DNA of 24,659 nucleotides from Lachnospiraceae bacterium (lineage in GTDB: Bacteria > Bacillota_A > Clostridia > Lachnospirales > Lachnospiraceae), in the NCBI GenBank assembly GCA_024683935.1, contig JAIKXV010000084.1:1-24659 (forward strand). Reading direction: 5' to 3'. Numbering within the stretch: the stretch's first letter is position 1; each line of letters starts with the position of its first letter. The notes below the pieces were generated by a model that had not been told where the DNA came from, searched no databases, and worked only from the letters and a program-made list of their open reading frames with translations. Below, piece after piece: positions 1 through 6,908 of this stretch. The position numbers and the translations under genes are program-made.

Positions 1-377
1 CTTTTATCCCGGATCAGCTTCTTCAAGCATCCGGAAAGGATAGTCGTATCTCCGCCCTTTCTGTACAGGGTTTCCTCTATTTCGCTTAATCGTATGGATG
101 ACGGAACTATATCCAGATCCTCGTAGGGGCTGTTAACTATCAGCTCCCGCACATCCCTGCCGTCCGCCAGCATATGGTATATGTTGCTCTCTCCCGCGTC
201 ATAGCTCATTACTCTGTCTTCATCCAAAAAGGAAACAGACAGGTTCATCTGCATGTCGCAGTCAAGAACCAGAACCTTATTTCCTCTTTCTGCGAGACAG
301 TAAGCCACGTTGGAGCAGGTGGTGGTCTTTCCGGATCCGCCCTTATTATTTGCAAAACTGATTACTCTGGTGTCCAT
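1..377 (-). CDS. ParA/Soj-family ATPase, N-terminal part
   Basis: Reading the minus strand from an ATG at 377 gives 125 residues that run off the left edge. The N-terminus carries the deviant Walker A motif NNKGGSGKTTT of the ParA/MinD family (about residues 10-20), followed by the LVLDCDMQMN segment that corresponds to the Walker A' region, where ParA proteins usually have D-x-D-x-Q. Proteins of this family form ATP-dependent dimers on DNA or membrane and position chromosomes, plasmids or large complexes. The C-terminal part and any ParB partner lie outside the window, so chromosomal Soj, a plasmid-type ParA and an orphan ParA cannot be told apart. No strong ribosome site is visible; an AT-rich palindrome at 385-399 sits just upstream. 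Confidence 0.9.
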   Translation of the reverse strand, partial: MDTRVISFANNKGGSGKTTTCSNVAYCLAERGNKVLVLDCDMQMNLSVSFLDEDRVMSYDAGESNIYHMLADGRDVRELIVNSPYEDLDIVPSSIRLSEIEETLYRKGGDTTILSGCLKKLIRDK

Positions 378-384
378 CTCTGAT

Positions 385-399
385 ATTTTATAATAAAAT
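385..399. repeat. AT-rich perfect palindrome upstream of the parA-like gene
   Basis: ATTTTAT-A-ATAAAAT has 7-base perfect arms around one centre base and ends 8 bases before the start codon of the ParA-like gene. It could be an operator or simply part of an AT-rich -10 region. It is not the Soj/Spo0J parS consensus. Confidence 0.4.
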
Positions 400-505
400 G
401 ATGCCAGTGTCCATCGTCCAATCCCGTCAGAACCCCTGCCAAACGTCTGAACAAAAATCCGGTATTTATGCTTTAATCAGCGTATTACGGCAGACCCGCC
501 ATTAG

Positions 506-534
506 TTGTGCACGACATAATATTATGATATCAT
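506..534 (+). promoter_or_regulatory. Candidate sigma-70-type promoter for the small membrane protein
   Basis: TTGTGC (506-511), a 17-base spacer and TATCAT (529-534) preceded by TGA, which makes an extended -10. The expected start of transcription is near 541, about 30 bases before the ATG at 573. The rest of the 378-572 spacer shows nothing else recognisable. Confidence 0.45.
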
Positions 535-572
535 CAGCGTAATACTTCTGACAGCAAAGGAGCTGAATCGCC

Positions 573-1076
573 ATGGAAGAAAAGAGAAAACTCGTTAAAA
601 AGGCAGGAATGCAGATAAGCGTGTACATGGGCATCACAATGAGTTTCTTCCTGTCGCTGATGGAGAATATAATCTCGGGGCATTTTACCCTCGTACTCTT
701 CCTTGCAACCTTTGGTGCCAGCACCGCCCTTAGTCTGCTCATCGGCTTTTTCGTTCCGATGGGACCGATAACCGCAGCAGTTACCGGAAAGATGAAGCCC
801 GGCAGCATAGGCGGAAAGATCCTTTCCGCTCTGATATCCGACCTTATCTATACTCCGGCACTTACTCTTGCAATGATAGCGCTGGTCCGTCTCATGGTAC
901 CGTCCCACGCGCTGTACATACTGCCCCCTTTCCCGGTGATGTTTATCGGATCCCTCATCCCGGCTATGATAGTGGGCTTTGTCCTGATAATGATCTTTAT
1001 GCCCGTTTTCCAGAAAATGGTCTTTAAGAAGTTGGGTCTAAACTATCCTCCGGGACGGCAGGCTCCGGAAGAATGA
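573..1076 (+). CDS. Small integral membrane protein, DUF2798-like
   Basis: A 167-residue protein with about four hydrophobic segments (roughly residues 15-35, 40-65, 88-108 and 118-150) and a short charged tail. The pattern MSFFLSLMENI followed by a hydrophobic hairpin with GPITAAVTGK resembles the two-helix DUF2798 unit. A second, similar hairpin follows, so the protein may be an internal duplication. The family assignment is tentative and no function is known. The ATG is supported by AAAGGAG at 556-562, 10 bases upstream. The gene is monocistronic, divergent from the ParA-like gene, and its last 53 bases overlap the end of the convergent CorC-type gene. Confidence 0.75.
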   Translation: MEEKRKLVKKAGMQISVYMGITMSFFLSLMENIISGHFTLVLFLATFGASTALSLLIGFFVPMGPITAAVTGKMKPGSIGGKILSALISDLIYTPALTLAMIALVRLMVPSHALYILPPFPVMFIGSLIPAMIVGFVLIMIFMPVFQKMVFKKLGLNYPPGRQAPEE

Positions 1077-2298
1077 TCTTCACCCTCTCTATGCGGTTTT
1101 TCCCGGTACTGATAACCTCAAAGCGGGTGCCGTTTATCTCGCACTCTTCACCGGCGCTCGGCAGATGATCGAGCTTTTCTATCACGAGACCTCCGAGGGA
1201 ATCATAGTCTTCGGAATCGAAGTCCGTACCCAGAGCGTCATTTAAGTCATCAAGCTTAACTCCCGCATCCACGTCGAATTCCCTGTCGTGCTTGTCTATA
1301 CGCCGGATCAGATCTATCTCATCCTCATCATATTCGTCCCTTATCTCACCAACTATCTCCTCTAAGAGATCCTCCATGGTGATGATGCCCTCTGCAGCAC
1401 CGTATTCATTTAATACTATGGCCATGGTAATCGAGTTCTTCTTCATATCCATGAGGAGCTCGTTGGTTCTCTTCATTTCATAGGTGTACCAGGCGTCTCT
1501 CATGACATCCCTTATGCGGAAGCTGTCCTTATCGGCAAAAAAGACGTCCTTCATATTAAGAATACCTACTATATTATCCGTATCCTCGGCATAGACCGGC
1601 AGTCTGGAGTACAGCCCTTCCGCAAACTTCGCGGAAACATCCTGCAGGGATGCATTAATATTGATAAGACTCACATCTATACGCGGGATCATTATGTCCC
1701 TGGCTCTGCTGTCCCCGAAATCCACCACGTTATTTATTATCTTCTTCTCGGATTTTTCTATGACGCCGTCTTCGTGGCTCACGTCCACAAAGGTCCTGAG
1801 TTCACTCTCGGTAAGGGCGTCGTTCTTTGCCATGAGATCTATGCCGAAAAGCTTCAGCACGAAGGAAGCCAGGAGATTTATCACAAATATCACCGGGGTA
1901 AAGAGCCACATCAGGGCACAGATTATCCCCGACACAAAGAGCGCGATCGGCTCCGGATAGGCTGCCGCCACGCTTTTCGGTGTGATCTCTCCGAAGATAA
2001 GGATTATCAGCGTCATGATCGCAGTCATTATACCGACGCTTAAGTTTATCCTGATGGCAATGACTGTCGCGAGGGCAGACGCTGCCATATTCACGATGTT
2101 ATTTCCTATGAGAACCGCCGACAGCATCTTGACGGAATCCTCATGGATCTTTAACAGCCGGTTAACCCTGGCGTCCTTATTCTCTATGGATCTCAGTTTT
2201 ATCTTGTTTATGCCCGTGAGCGCCGTCTCCGAGCCCGAAAAAAAGGCTGACAGCAGTATAAGGATCACAAGGCTTACCCACTGAATGATATTTCCCAA
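1024..2298 (-). CDS. CNNM/CorC-type hemolysin-like membrane protein with CBS domains
   Basis: A 424-residue protein with the full architecture of the DUF21-CBS-CorC/HlyC family. An N-terminal membrane domain (about 1-180) contains FFSGSETALTGINKIKL and IFGEITPKSVA. A CBS pair (about 195-320) includes MIPRIDV and EYGAAEGIITMEDLLEEIVG. A C-terminal CorC_HlyC domain (about 340-415) contains YDSLGGLVIEKL. Members are linked to Mg2+/Co2+ export or homeostasis; the name hemolysin is historical. The start is a TTG at 2298, preceded by AGGGAGGA; no ATG lies close by in frame. It follows galK by 28 bases on the same strand, so the two are probably co-transcribed. Its 3' end overlaps the convergent small membrane protein gene by 53 bases. 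Confidence 0.92.
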   Translation of the reverse strand: MGNIIQWVSLVILILLSAFFSGSETALTGINKIKLRSIENKDARVNRLLKIHEDSVKMLSAVLIGNNIVNMAASALATVIAIRINLSVGIMTAIMTLIILIFGEITPKSVAAAYPEPIALFVSGIICALMWLFTPVIFVINLLASFVLKLFGIDLMAKNDALTESELRTFVDVSHEDGVIEKSEKKIINNVVDFGDSRARDIMIPRIDVSLININASLQDVSAKFAEGLYSRLPVYAEDTDNIVGILNMKDVFFADKDSFRIRDVMRDAWYTYEMKRTNELLMDMKKNSITMAIVLNEYGAAEGIITMEDLLEEIVGEIRDEYDEDEIDLIRRIDKHDREFDVDAGVKLDDLNDALGTDFDSEDYDSLGGLVIEKLDHLPSAGEECEINGTRFEVISTGKNRIERVKIILPEPAVPEDSLDPTS

Positions 2299-2326
2299 AA
2301 AATCCTCCCTGATAATCTGCCGGGGT

Positions 2327-3499
2327 TTAATCTATCCTTCCGGCTCCGTCTGCGGCATCGGCGATATAGATCTCACAGTCCTTGCCGCTTCTCTTCCTGT
2401 AGACTTCAGAAATCGTTTTCTTGAAGTCCTCGAGCGCTTCTTCCTTTACTATGGATACCGTACATCCTCCAAATCCTCCGCCTGTCATTCTGGATCCGAT
2501 GCAGCCGTCCAGCTTCCAGGCCTCCTCTGCGAGGATATCCAGTTCCTCACAGGACACCTCATAATCATCCCTGAGGGAAATGTGGGATGCTTTCATCAGT
2601 TCTCCGAAGGTTGACAGATCTCCCTTTTTCAAGGCATCCACAGCTTTTATGGTACGTATATTCTCCAGGACAGCATGGCGGGCGCGCCTCTTACAGGTCT
2701 CATCCCTTATTGCGTCCTTTACTTCCTCATATTCTTCTTCGCTCAGATCCCCAAGGGTCTTCATATTCTTTACTGCCTGAATGTCCTTAAGGGCGTTCTC
2801 ACAGTCGCGGCGCCGGTCGTTATAGGCGCTTCCTGCAAGGGAATGCTTTACGCAGCTGTTTATGATGACTATCTTCTCATTTTTGAGATTCAGCGGCACA
2901 TAATCGTATTCGAGAGTGGCCGTATCGAGGAAAATCGCATGATCCTTCTTTCCCATGGCTGAGGCAAACTGGTCCATTATTCCGCAGTTCATGCCGTTAT
3001 ACTTATTCTCCGAATACTGTCCCACAAGAGCACAGTCCACCAGGGAAATCTCCGGCAGATACAGATCCCGGCAGATCACGGCACAGAGCTCCTCGATGGA
3101 AGCGGAAGCCGAAAGGCCGCTTCCCGCAGGAAGATCCGCCTTCATGACCATATCAAAGCCCGAGGGGATCGTATGTCCCTTCTCTTCAAGGGCCCAGATC
3201 ACTCCCAGCTGATAATCATACCAGAGCCCGTTATCATTGGGCTTCAGATCCCTTATGGATCTTTCCTGTACTCCGTCACCGGGGTAGGTCATATTAAACC
3301 ATCGTATCCTGTCGTCGTCCCTCTTCCTTGCAACGGCATAATTACCCATTGTAAGGGCGCAGGGAAAGACATGTCCTCCGTTATAATCCGTGTGTTCTCC
3401 TATGAGATTCACCCTTCCGGGTGCGAAATAGGTCCTTATATCCCCCTCAGAACCGAATCTTTCCGTAAATTCCTTTTTCAAATCTTCGACTATTCCCAT
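2327..3499 (-). CDS. galK: Galactokinase
   Basis: A 390-residue GHMP kinase, the usual length for GalK, phosphorylating alpha-D-galactose to galactose-1-phosphate in the Leloir pathway. The galactokinase signature GRVNLIGEHTDYNGG is at residues 28-42, the ATP-binding motif LPAGSGLSASAS at 123-134, the catalytic Asp in CGIMDQ at 176, and the third GHMP motif MTGGGFGGC near the C-terminus. AAAGGAG lies about 15 bases before the ATG, a rather long spacing. The gene is first in a likely two-gene operon with the CorC-type gene. galT and galE are not in the window. The promoter is probably the extended -10 at 3547-3555, flanked by palindromes that may bind a regulator, perhaps the divergently encoded Xre protein. 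Confidence 0.96.
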   Translation of the reverse strand: MGIVEDLKKEFTERFGSEGDIRTYFAPGRVNLIGEHTDYNGGHVFPCALTMGNYAVARKRDDDRIRWFNMTYPGDGVQERSIRDLKPNDNGLWYDYQLGVIWALEEKGHTIPSGFDMVMKADLPAGSGLSASASIEELCAVICRDLYLPEISLVDCALVGQYSENKYNGMNCGIMDQFASAMGKKDHAIFLDTATLEYDYVPLNLKNEKIVIINSCVKHSLAGSAYNDRRRDCENALKDIQAVKNMKTLGDLSEEEYEEVKDAIRDETCKRRARHAVLENIRTIKAVDALKKGDLSTFGELMKASHISLRDDYEVSCEELDILAEEAWKLDGCIGSRMTGGGFGGCTVSIVKEEALEDFKKTISEVYRKRSGKDCEIYIADAADGAGRID

Positions 3500-3546
3500 A
3501 TTTTGTGCCTGAAACTCCTTTCATCATCCTGCATAAAACTTACAAC

Positions 3547-3555
3547 ATTATATCA
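3547..3555 (-). promoter_or_regulatory. Extended -10 element for galK
   Basis: On the minus strand this reads TGATATAAT, a perfect extended -10 (TGnTATAAT). The -35 region is weak (TAGTAA at 17 bases), as is common for extended -10 promoters. Transcription would start near 3540, giving a leader of about 40 bases. A CAGAG-GA-CTCTG palindrome (3554-3565) overlaps its upstream edge. Confidence 0.6.
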
Positions 3556-3587
3556 GAGGACTCTGCTGTTTACTATATCGGTGAACC

Positions 3588-3600
3588 GACAAAATTTGTC
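3588..3600. repeat. Perfect palindrome in the galK/xre spacer
   Basis: GACAAA-A-TTTGTC has 6-base perfect arms, about 48-60 bases upstream of the inferred galK transcription start. It is flanked by two direct copies of GTGAACC (3581-3587 and 3606-3612). It is a candidate regulator binding site; the regulator is not known. Confidence 0.45.
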
Positions 3601-3614
3601 AGCATGTGAACCTT

Positions 3615-3631
3615 TAGTGTATATGACACTA
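3615..3631. repeat. Inverted repeat upstream of the xre-type gene
   Basis: TAGTGT-ATATG-ACACTA has 6-base perfect arms and a 5-base spacer. It sits just upstream of the inferred promoter of the Xre-type gene, where a small HTH protein could bind to autoregulate and to affect galK. Confidence 0.45.
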
Positions 3632-3658
3632 TTCCCTGTTAAAGCCGCTTTTATTCTT

Positions 3659-3664
3659 TATAAT
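3659..3664 (+). promoter_or_regulatory. -10 element of the xre-type gene, possibly leaderless
   Basis: A consensus TATAAT ends 6 bases before the GTG at 3671. A start of transcription about 7 bases downstream would fall on the GTG itself, which also lacks a ribosome binding site. The -35 (TGTTAA near 3637) is weak. Confidence 0.45.
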
Positions 3665-3670
3665 GCTCTT

Positions 3671-3895
3671 GTGATCTATTTGAAAAGGCTAAAAGAATTA
3701 AGACAGGATAAGCTCCTCAAACAGAAAGACATCGCCGATCAGATCTTCGTGAGCCAGAGAACCTACTCCGACTATGAGACCGGCCGTGTCCGTATGCCCG
3801 TGGAAAGCATGGTGAGGCTTGCCAGGTATTATGATGTTTCTGTCGACTATATTTCCGGGGCCAGCAACATCAAAACCCCTTTTCCTTCTGAATAA
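3671..3895 (+). CDS. Small Xre-family HTH transcriptional regulator
   Basis: A 74-residue protein that is almost entirely one HTH_3/Cro-C1 domain. LKQKDIADQIFVSQRTYSDY supplies helices 2-3, and ETGRVRMPVESMVRLARYYD the following helices. The open frame extends far upstream, but the GTG at 3671 (M-I-Y-L-K-R-L-K-E-L-R) gives the compact length typical of these clostridial regulators; ATG 3623 and TTG 3680 are alternatives. No ribosome site is visible, and the TATAAT at 3659-3664 suggests a leaderless mRNA. The gene is divergent from galK, so regulation of galK or of itself is plausible but inferred. Its last 26 bases overlap the convergent Cys-rich gene. Confidence 0.82.
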   Translation: MIYLKRLKELRQDKLLKQKDIADQIFVSQRTYSDYETGRVRMPVESMVRLARYYDVSVDYISGASNIKTPFPSE

Positions 3896-4133
3896 GATCA
3901 TTGATCTTTTTTATCATTTCCCCGTAATTCCCCTCTTCATGAGGAAAAGTACAGTCCACACAGGACTTTATTTTTTTTCCTCCCTTTTCTACATAATGAT
4001 ATGTTCCGGGGCAGTCTTTCATAAAGTACAAAGGACAATAACAGAAAAGACAGTTGACTCCGCCTTTGTCACCCATTTCATGACAGGGATAAAACTTGCA
4101 TTCCCGATTTTCAAAATATTTAAAAGTATTCAT
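3870..4133 (-). CDS. Cysteine-rich small domain protein (zf-like, PF04071 type)
   Basis: An 87-residue protein carrying the pattern FENRECKFYPCHE, NCLFCYCPLY, DCPG, CVDCTFPHEE, the Cys/His spacing of the small cysteine-rich family PF04071. Eight Cys and several His suggest metal or cluster binding. The family's biochemical role is not established; it is often found near cobalamin genes in anaerobes, which fits the cobalamin-related genes at 5709-6908. The ATG at 4133 has no obvious ribosome site. Its 5' region overlaps the promoter of the divergent degV gene, and its 3' end overlaps the convergent Xre-type gene by 26 bases. Confidence 0.82.
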   Translation of the reverse strand: MNTFKYFENRECKFYPCHEMGDKGGVNCLFCYCPLYFMKDCPGTYHYVEKGGKKIKSCVDCTFPHEEGNYGEMIKKINDLIQKEKGF

Positions 4134-4147
4134 GATTATGGTATAAT
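4119..4147 (+). promoter_or_regulatory. Promoter of the degV-mecA operon
   Basis: TTTAAA (4119-4124), a 17-base spacer and TATAAT (4142-4147) preceded by TGG, so an extended consensus -10. Transcription should start near 4154. The -35 lies inside the first codons of the divergent Cys-rich gene. Confidence 0.65.
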
Positions 4148-4190
4148 CTTACACTAAAAAGAAATGATTTTACAGTAAGGAATCCTTCAA

Positions 4191-5078
4191 ATGTCCGATT
4201 ATGTAATTACCTGCAGTTCCACCGTGGATCTGTCGGTAGAAAGACTCGAGAAACGCAATATCAAATGGGCTCCCTTCCATTTCCAGATGGACGGAATCGA
4301 TTATCATGATGATTACGGCCGGAGCATGGACTTAAACGAGTTTTACCGCAGGGAAAGAGCGGGGGCCACTCCCACCACTTCCCAGGTAAGTGTCGGTGAA
4401 TACTTAGATATGTGGAAACCTCTCCTGGAGGAAGGGCACGATATATTTCACGCTGCTCTGTCTTCCGGCATTTCCGGCACCTATAATTCCGCATGCATAG
4501 CGGCAGAGGATATACGTTCCCTTTACCCCGACAGAAAGATCCATGTCATGGATTCCCTCTGTGCTTCCGCAGGCTTTGGCATCTTCGTGGAAGAGCTGGC
4601 AGACAGACGGGATGAAGGAATGAGCTTTGATGAACTGAAGGTATACGCTGAAGAGATCAAGCTTAATGTGAATCACTGGTTCTTTACCAGCGATCTCAGC
4701 TGCCTGATCCGGGGCGGCAGGGTTTCCCCTGCGGCGGGAGCGGTTGCCAACATCCTTAACATCTGTCCCCTTTTCAAGGTAAACAGCGAAGGAAAGCTGG
4801 TATCGGTCAGCAAGGTACGCACGAAGAAAAAGGTGTATCAGGAGATCGTAAAGGTCATGAGCATCCACGCGGAAAACGGGGATGACTATAACGGGAGATG
4901 CTATATCTCCTATTCCGACTGCGAAGAAGACGCGAACGAAGTAAAAAAGAAGATAGAAGCCACCTTCCCCGCTTTAAGGGACAAGGTGGAGCTTTTCAGG
5001 ATAGGAACCACCATCGGATCCCATACCGGACCCGCTACTGTTGCGCTGTTTTTCATGGGAGATGAAAGAACCGTATGA
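4191..5078 (+). CDS. DegV-family fatty acid-binding protein
   Basis: A 295-residue protein, typical for DegV. It shows TTSQ at 62-65 and SSGISGTYNS at 91-100, two lipid-contacting segments of the family, and SCLIRGGRVSPAAG in the middle. DegV proteins bind a fatty acid in the cytosol; the FakB subgroup presents it to the kinase FakA for phosphorylation. No fakA is in the window, so whether this copy is a FakB is open. The ATG is supported by AAGGA at 4177-4181. It is the first gene of a tight operon: its stop overlaps the mecA start as ATGA (5075-5078), implying translational coupling. Confidence 0.93.
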   Translation: MSDYVITCSSTVDLSVERLEKRNIKWAPFHFQMDGIDYHDDYGRSMDLNEFYRRERAGATPTTSQVSVGEYLDMWKPLLEEGHDIFHAALSSGISGTYNSACIAAEDIRSLYPDRKIHVMDSLCASAGFGIFVEELADRRDEGMSFDELKVYAEEIKLNVNHWFFTSDLSCLIRGGRVSPAAGAVANILNICPLFKVNSEGKLVSVSKVRTKKKVYQEIVKVMSIHAENGDDYNGRCYISYSDCEEDANEVKKKIEATFPALRDKVELFRIGTTIGSHTGPATVALFFMGDERTV

Positions 5079-5707
5079 AATTTACCCGGCTCGGAAAAAA
5101 TGAAATAAGATGCGTCCTGTCTGAGGAGGAGCTGGTTTCTTTCGGGATAGACCTGGATGACATACTGGAAAAGAACGTCAAGTCCGGTAAATTCTTTAAC
5201 GAGATCCTTTCCCGGGCAGTACAGGCTCTCGGTGAACAGAGCGCCGAAGAGATCAGGGGCTGCAGCGCCCAGATCAGCATTTTAAAGGACCGGAGCATTT
5301 CCATCCTTTTCCATACAAGAAAGAATGATATCCTCACGGAATTTGCAGACAAGCTGAAGGAAGCCGGCGAGAAACTCAGGGAGGCTGCCGCCCTTCTGCC
5401 TGAAAAAGAGGATAACAGTTCCTTTATCGTATCATTTAAGACCCTGGATGATGCGGCTGCTTTCTGCCGCGCAGGCAGGACTGCGGGGCATCTCATCAGC
5501 CGTCTTTCAAAGAGCAGGAAAAATAACGAATATCTCCTGTTCATCTTCAGATATGCCTGTGATGAAAGGGAATACAGGAAGGTCCGTCTTCTCGCAGACG
5601 AATTCGGCAGAGTCACCGAATCCGCCGCTGCTTCAAAGGCTTATTTACTTGAAAACTCCGATATGCTGATTAGCGATGACGCTTTCTACACGCTTGGCGA
5701 GGTCTGA
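5075..5707 (+). CDS. mecA: Adaptor protein MecA
   Basis: A 210-residue protein close to the Bacillus MecA length. The N-terminal substrate-recognition part opens with MKFTRLGKNEIRCVLSEEEL and continues with FFNEILSRAVQALG. A charged linker (about residues 90-115) leads to the C-terminal ClpC-binding part (SSFIVSFKTLDDAAAFCR, LLFIFRYACDEREYRKVRLL, LADEFGRV). MecA delivers proteins such as ComK to the ClpCP protease and promotes ClpC hexamer assembly. The start overlaps the degV stop by 4 bases, and the next gene begins one base after the mecA stop, so the three genes are very likely one transcript. Confidence 0.88.
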   Translation: MKFTRLGKNEIRCVLSEEELVSFGIDLDDILEKNVKSGKFFNEILSRAVQALGEQSAEEIRGCSAQISILKDRSISILFHTRKNDILTEFADKLKEAGEKLREAAALLPEKEDNSSFIVSFKTLDDAAAFCRAGRTAGHLISRLSKSRKNNEYLLFIFRYACDEREYRKVRLLADEFGRVTESAAASKAYLLENSDMLISDDAFYTLGEV

Positions 5708-5708
5708 T

Positions 5709-6290
5709 ATGGCTTATCTCAACGGGAACAAATTCATATTCAATGATGAATGTCCTTCTCTTTCCGCAAAGGATATTCTGTCCGAACTTGGCCTTCCCAA
5801 GGAGCTGATTGAAAAGGGAAAGGTCCGTAAGGCCTTTGATTCCGTGCAGAAGGAAATAAAGAATCTGATACACATGTCTGCTGCGGCAGCTTATTTCAAG
5901 ATGCCCGACAAATCCATCCCTCCGGTGCCCACCGGCACTGATGTGGTAGGGGTCATCATCACCTTAGGTCCCGACATCTCCAGAAGGAGCGACGAGTATT
6001 TTGCCAAAGGAAAATACACTAAAGGCATGATATTGAATGAGATTGCCGACTACTGCCTTATCACCTATGAAAAGATGATAAAGGAGCGGCTTATCGTCCT
6101 GTCCGAAAGAAAGGGTCTGGTTCTCGGGCGCCTCTACGAGTCCCCTGACGAAATGCCTGTCCCTGAGCTCAAATATGTCTGGAACGCCGTTGCTGCAGGA
6201 GACAATATCGGCGTCAATATCACAAGAGAATCCACCTTAAAACCCATCAAATCTTCCTGCTTTATTCTGAAAGTCAGCTATTCCGACTGA
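5709..6290 (+). CDS. MetH activation domain-like protein
   Basis: A 193-residue protein. The segment GVIITLGPDISRRSDEYFA, followed by KGMILNEIADYCLITYEKM, matches the core pattern of the B12-dependent methionine synthase activation (AdoMet-binding) domain PF02965, which some clostridia encode as a stand-alone protein supporting reductive reactivation of cob(II)alamin. The match is by pattern only, so the call is moderate. The start is set at ATG 5709, with GAGG at 5699-5702; an upstream ATG at 5676 would overlap mecA and is less likely. The cobalamin adenosyltransferase gene 123 bases downstream fits a B12 role. Confidence 0.6.
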   Translation: MAYLNGNKFIFNDECPSLSAKDILSELGLPKELIEKGKVRKAFDSVQKEIKNLIHMSAAAAYFKMPDKSIPPVPTGTDVVGVIITLGPDISRRSDEYFAKGKYTKGMILNEIADYCLITYEKMIKERLIVLSERKGLVLGRLYESPDEMPVPELKYVWNAVAAGDNIGVNITRESTLKPIKSSCFILKVSYSD

Positions 6291-6340
6291 TATACAGGCA
6301 CCCCGGAATCACCGAAACAAATGCGTTCCACCGCCCCGAC

Positions 6341-6369
6341 TTGCAAAAAAAATCTCTTCATGCTATCAT
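6341..6369 (+). promoter_or_regulatory. Promoter of the cobalamin adenosyltransferase gene
   Basis: TTGCAA (6341-6346), a 17-base spacer and TATCAT (6364-6369) preceded by TGC, an extended -10. Transcription would begin near 6376. No B12 riboswitch fits in the 123-base spacer. Confidence 0.6.
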
Positions 6370-6413
6370 TCCAAAAGTTTTTCTTAAGGAATCATTAAGG
6401 AGCGTATGTTTTT

Positions 6414-6908
6414 ATGGAAGAAACAGGACTTATCCGGATATTTGCCGGAACGGGGAAGGGGAAGACCAGCGCAGCCATCGGCCAGGGAGTCAAGGCGGCA
6501 ACCAATGGAAAAACCGTATCCGTTATACAGTTCCTGAAGGGAAAGACTGACGGAGAATTCGATATAATCAAGCGTCTGGAGCCCGAAATGAAGCTCTTCT
6601 GCTTTGAAAAATCCTATGTCTGCTTTGATGATCTCTCAGAAAGCGAAAAGGAAGAAGAAAAGCAGAATATCAGGAACGGTTTTAATTTTGCCAAAAAGGT
6701 GCTGATGACCGGAGAATGTGATCTTCTGATATTAGATGAATTCCTGGGACTCTTTGATACGGGACTTCTTTCCACGGATGATTTCAAGGATCTCCTTTCC
6801 GCGAAGCCAAAGGAAATTGGCATCATAATGACCGGCATCAATATAAATGAAGAAATCTGCCGCATGGCAGACGAAGTAACAAAGCTCGAAACGGTAGTGT
6901 TCAAATGA
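6414..6908 (+). CDS. cobA: Cob(I)alamin adenosyltransferase, CobA/BtuR type
   Basis: A 164-residue P-loop enzyme that transfers the adenosyl group of ATP to cob(I)alamin, making coenzyme B12. The family-typical P-loop AGTGKGKT is at residues 11-18, the QFLKG strand near 39-43 and the Walker B LLILDEF at 104-110, followed by the LLS motif. It is slightly short for the family (about 170-200), mainly at the N-terminus and C-terminus. The ATG is supported by TAAGGAG at 6396-6402. The gene has its own promoter and its stop overlaps the next start (ATGA, 6905-6908), so it is coupled to the glycosylase gene. A salvage role is likely, since no corrin ring synthesis genes are in view. Confidence 0.9.
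   Translation: MEETGLIRIFAGTGKGKTSAAIGQGVKAATNGKTVSVIQFLKGKTDGEFDIIKRLEPEMKLFCFEKSYVCFDDLSESEKEEEKQNIRNGFNFAKKVLMTGECDLLILDEFLGLFDTGLLSTDDFKDLLSAKPKEIGIIMTGININEEICRMADEVTKLETVVFK

Noticed and set aside
378..572. parS centromere near the ParA-like gene
   Set aside because: No TGTTCCACGTGGAACA-like 16-mer is present.
3173..3670. Long upstream extension of the xre-type open frame, antisense to galK
   Set aside because: The extended part does not resemble a protein domain; the HTH domain begins right after GTG 3671.
6291..6413. Possible cobalamin riboswitch before cobA
   Set aside because: The spacer is 123 bases, no B12-box-like GCCACTG is present, and a good promoter takes up its 3' half.
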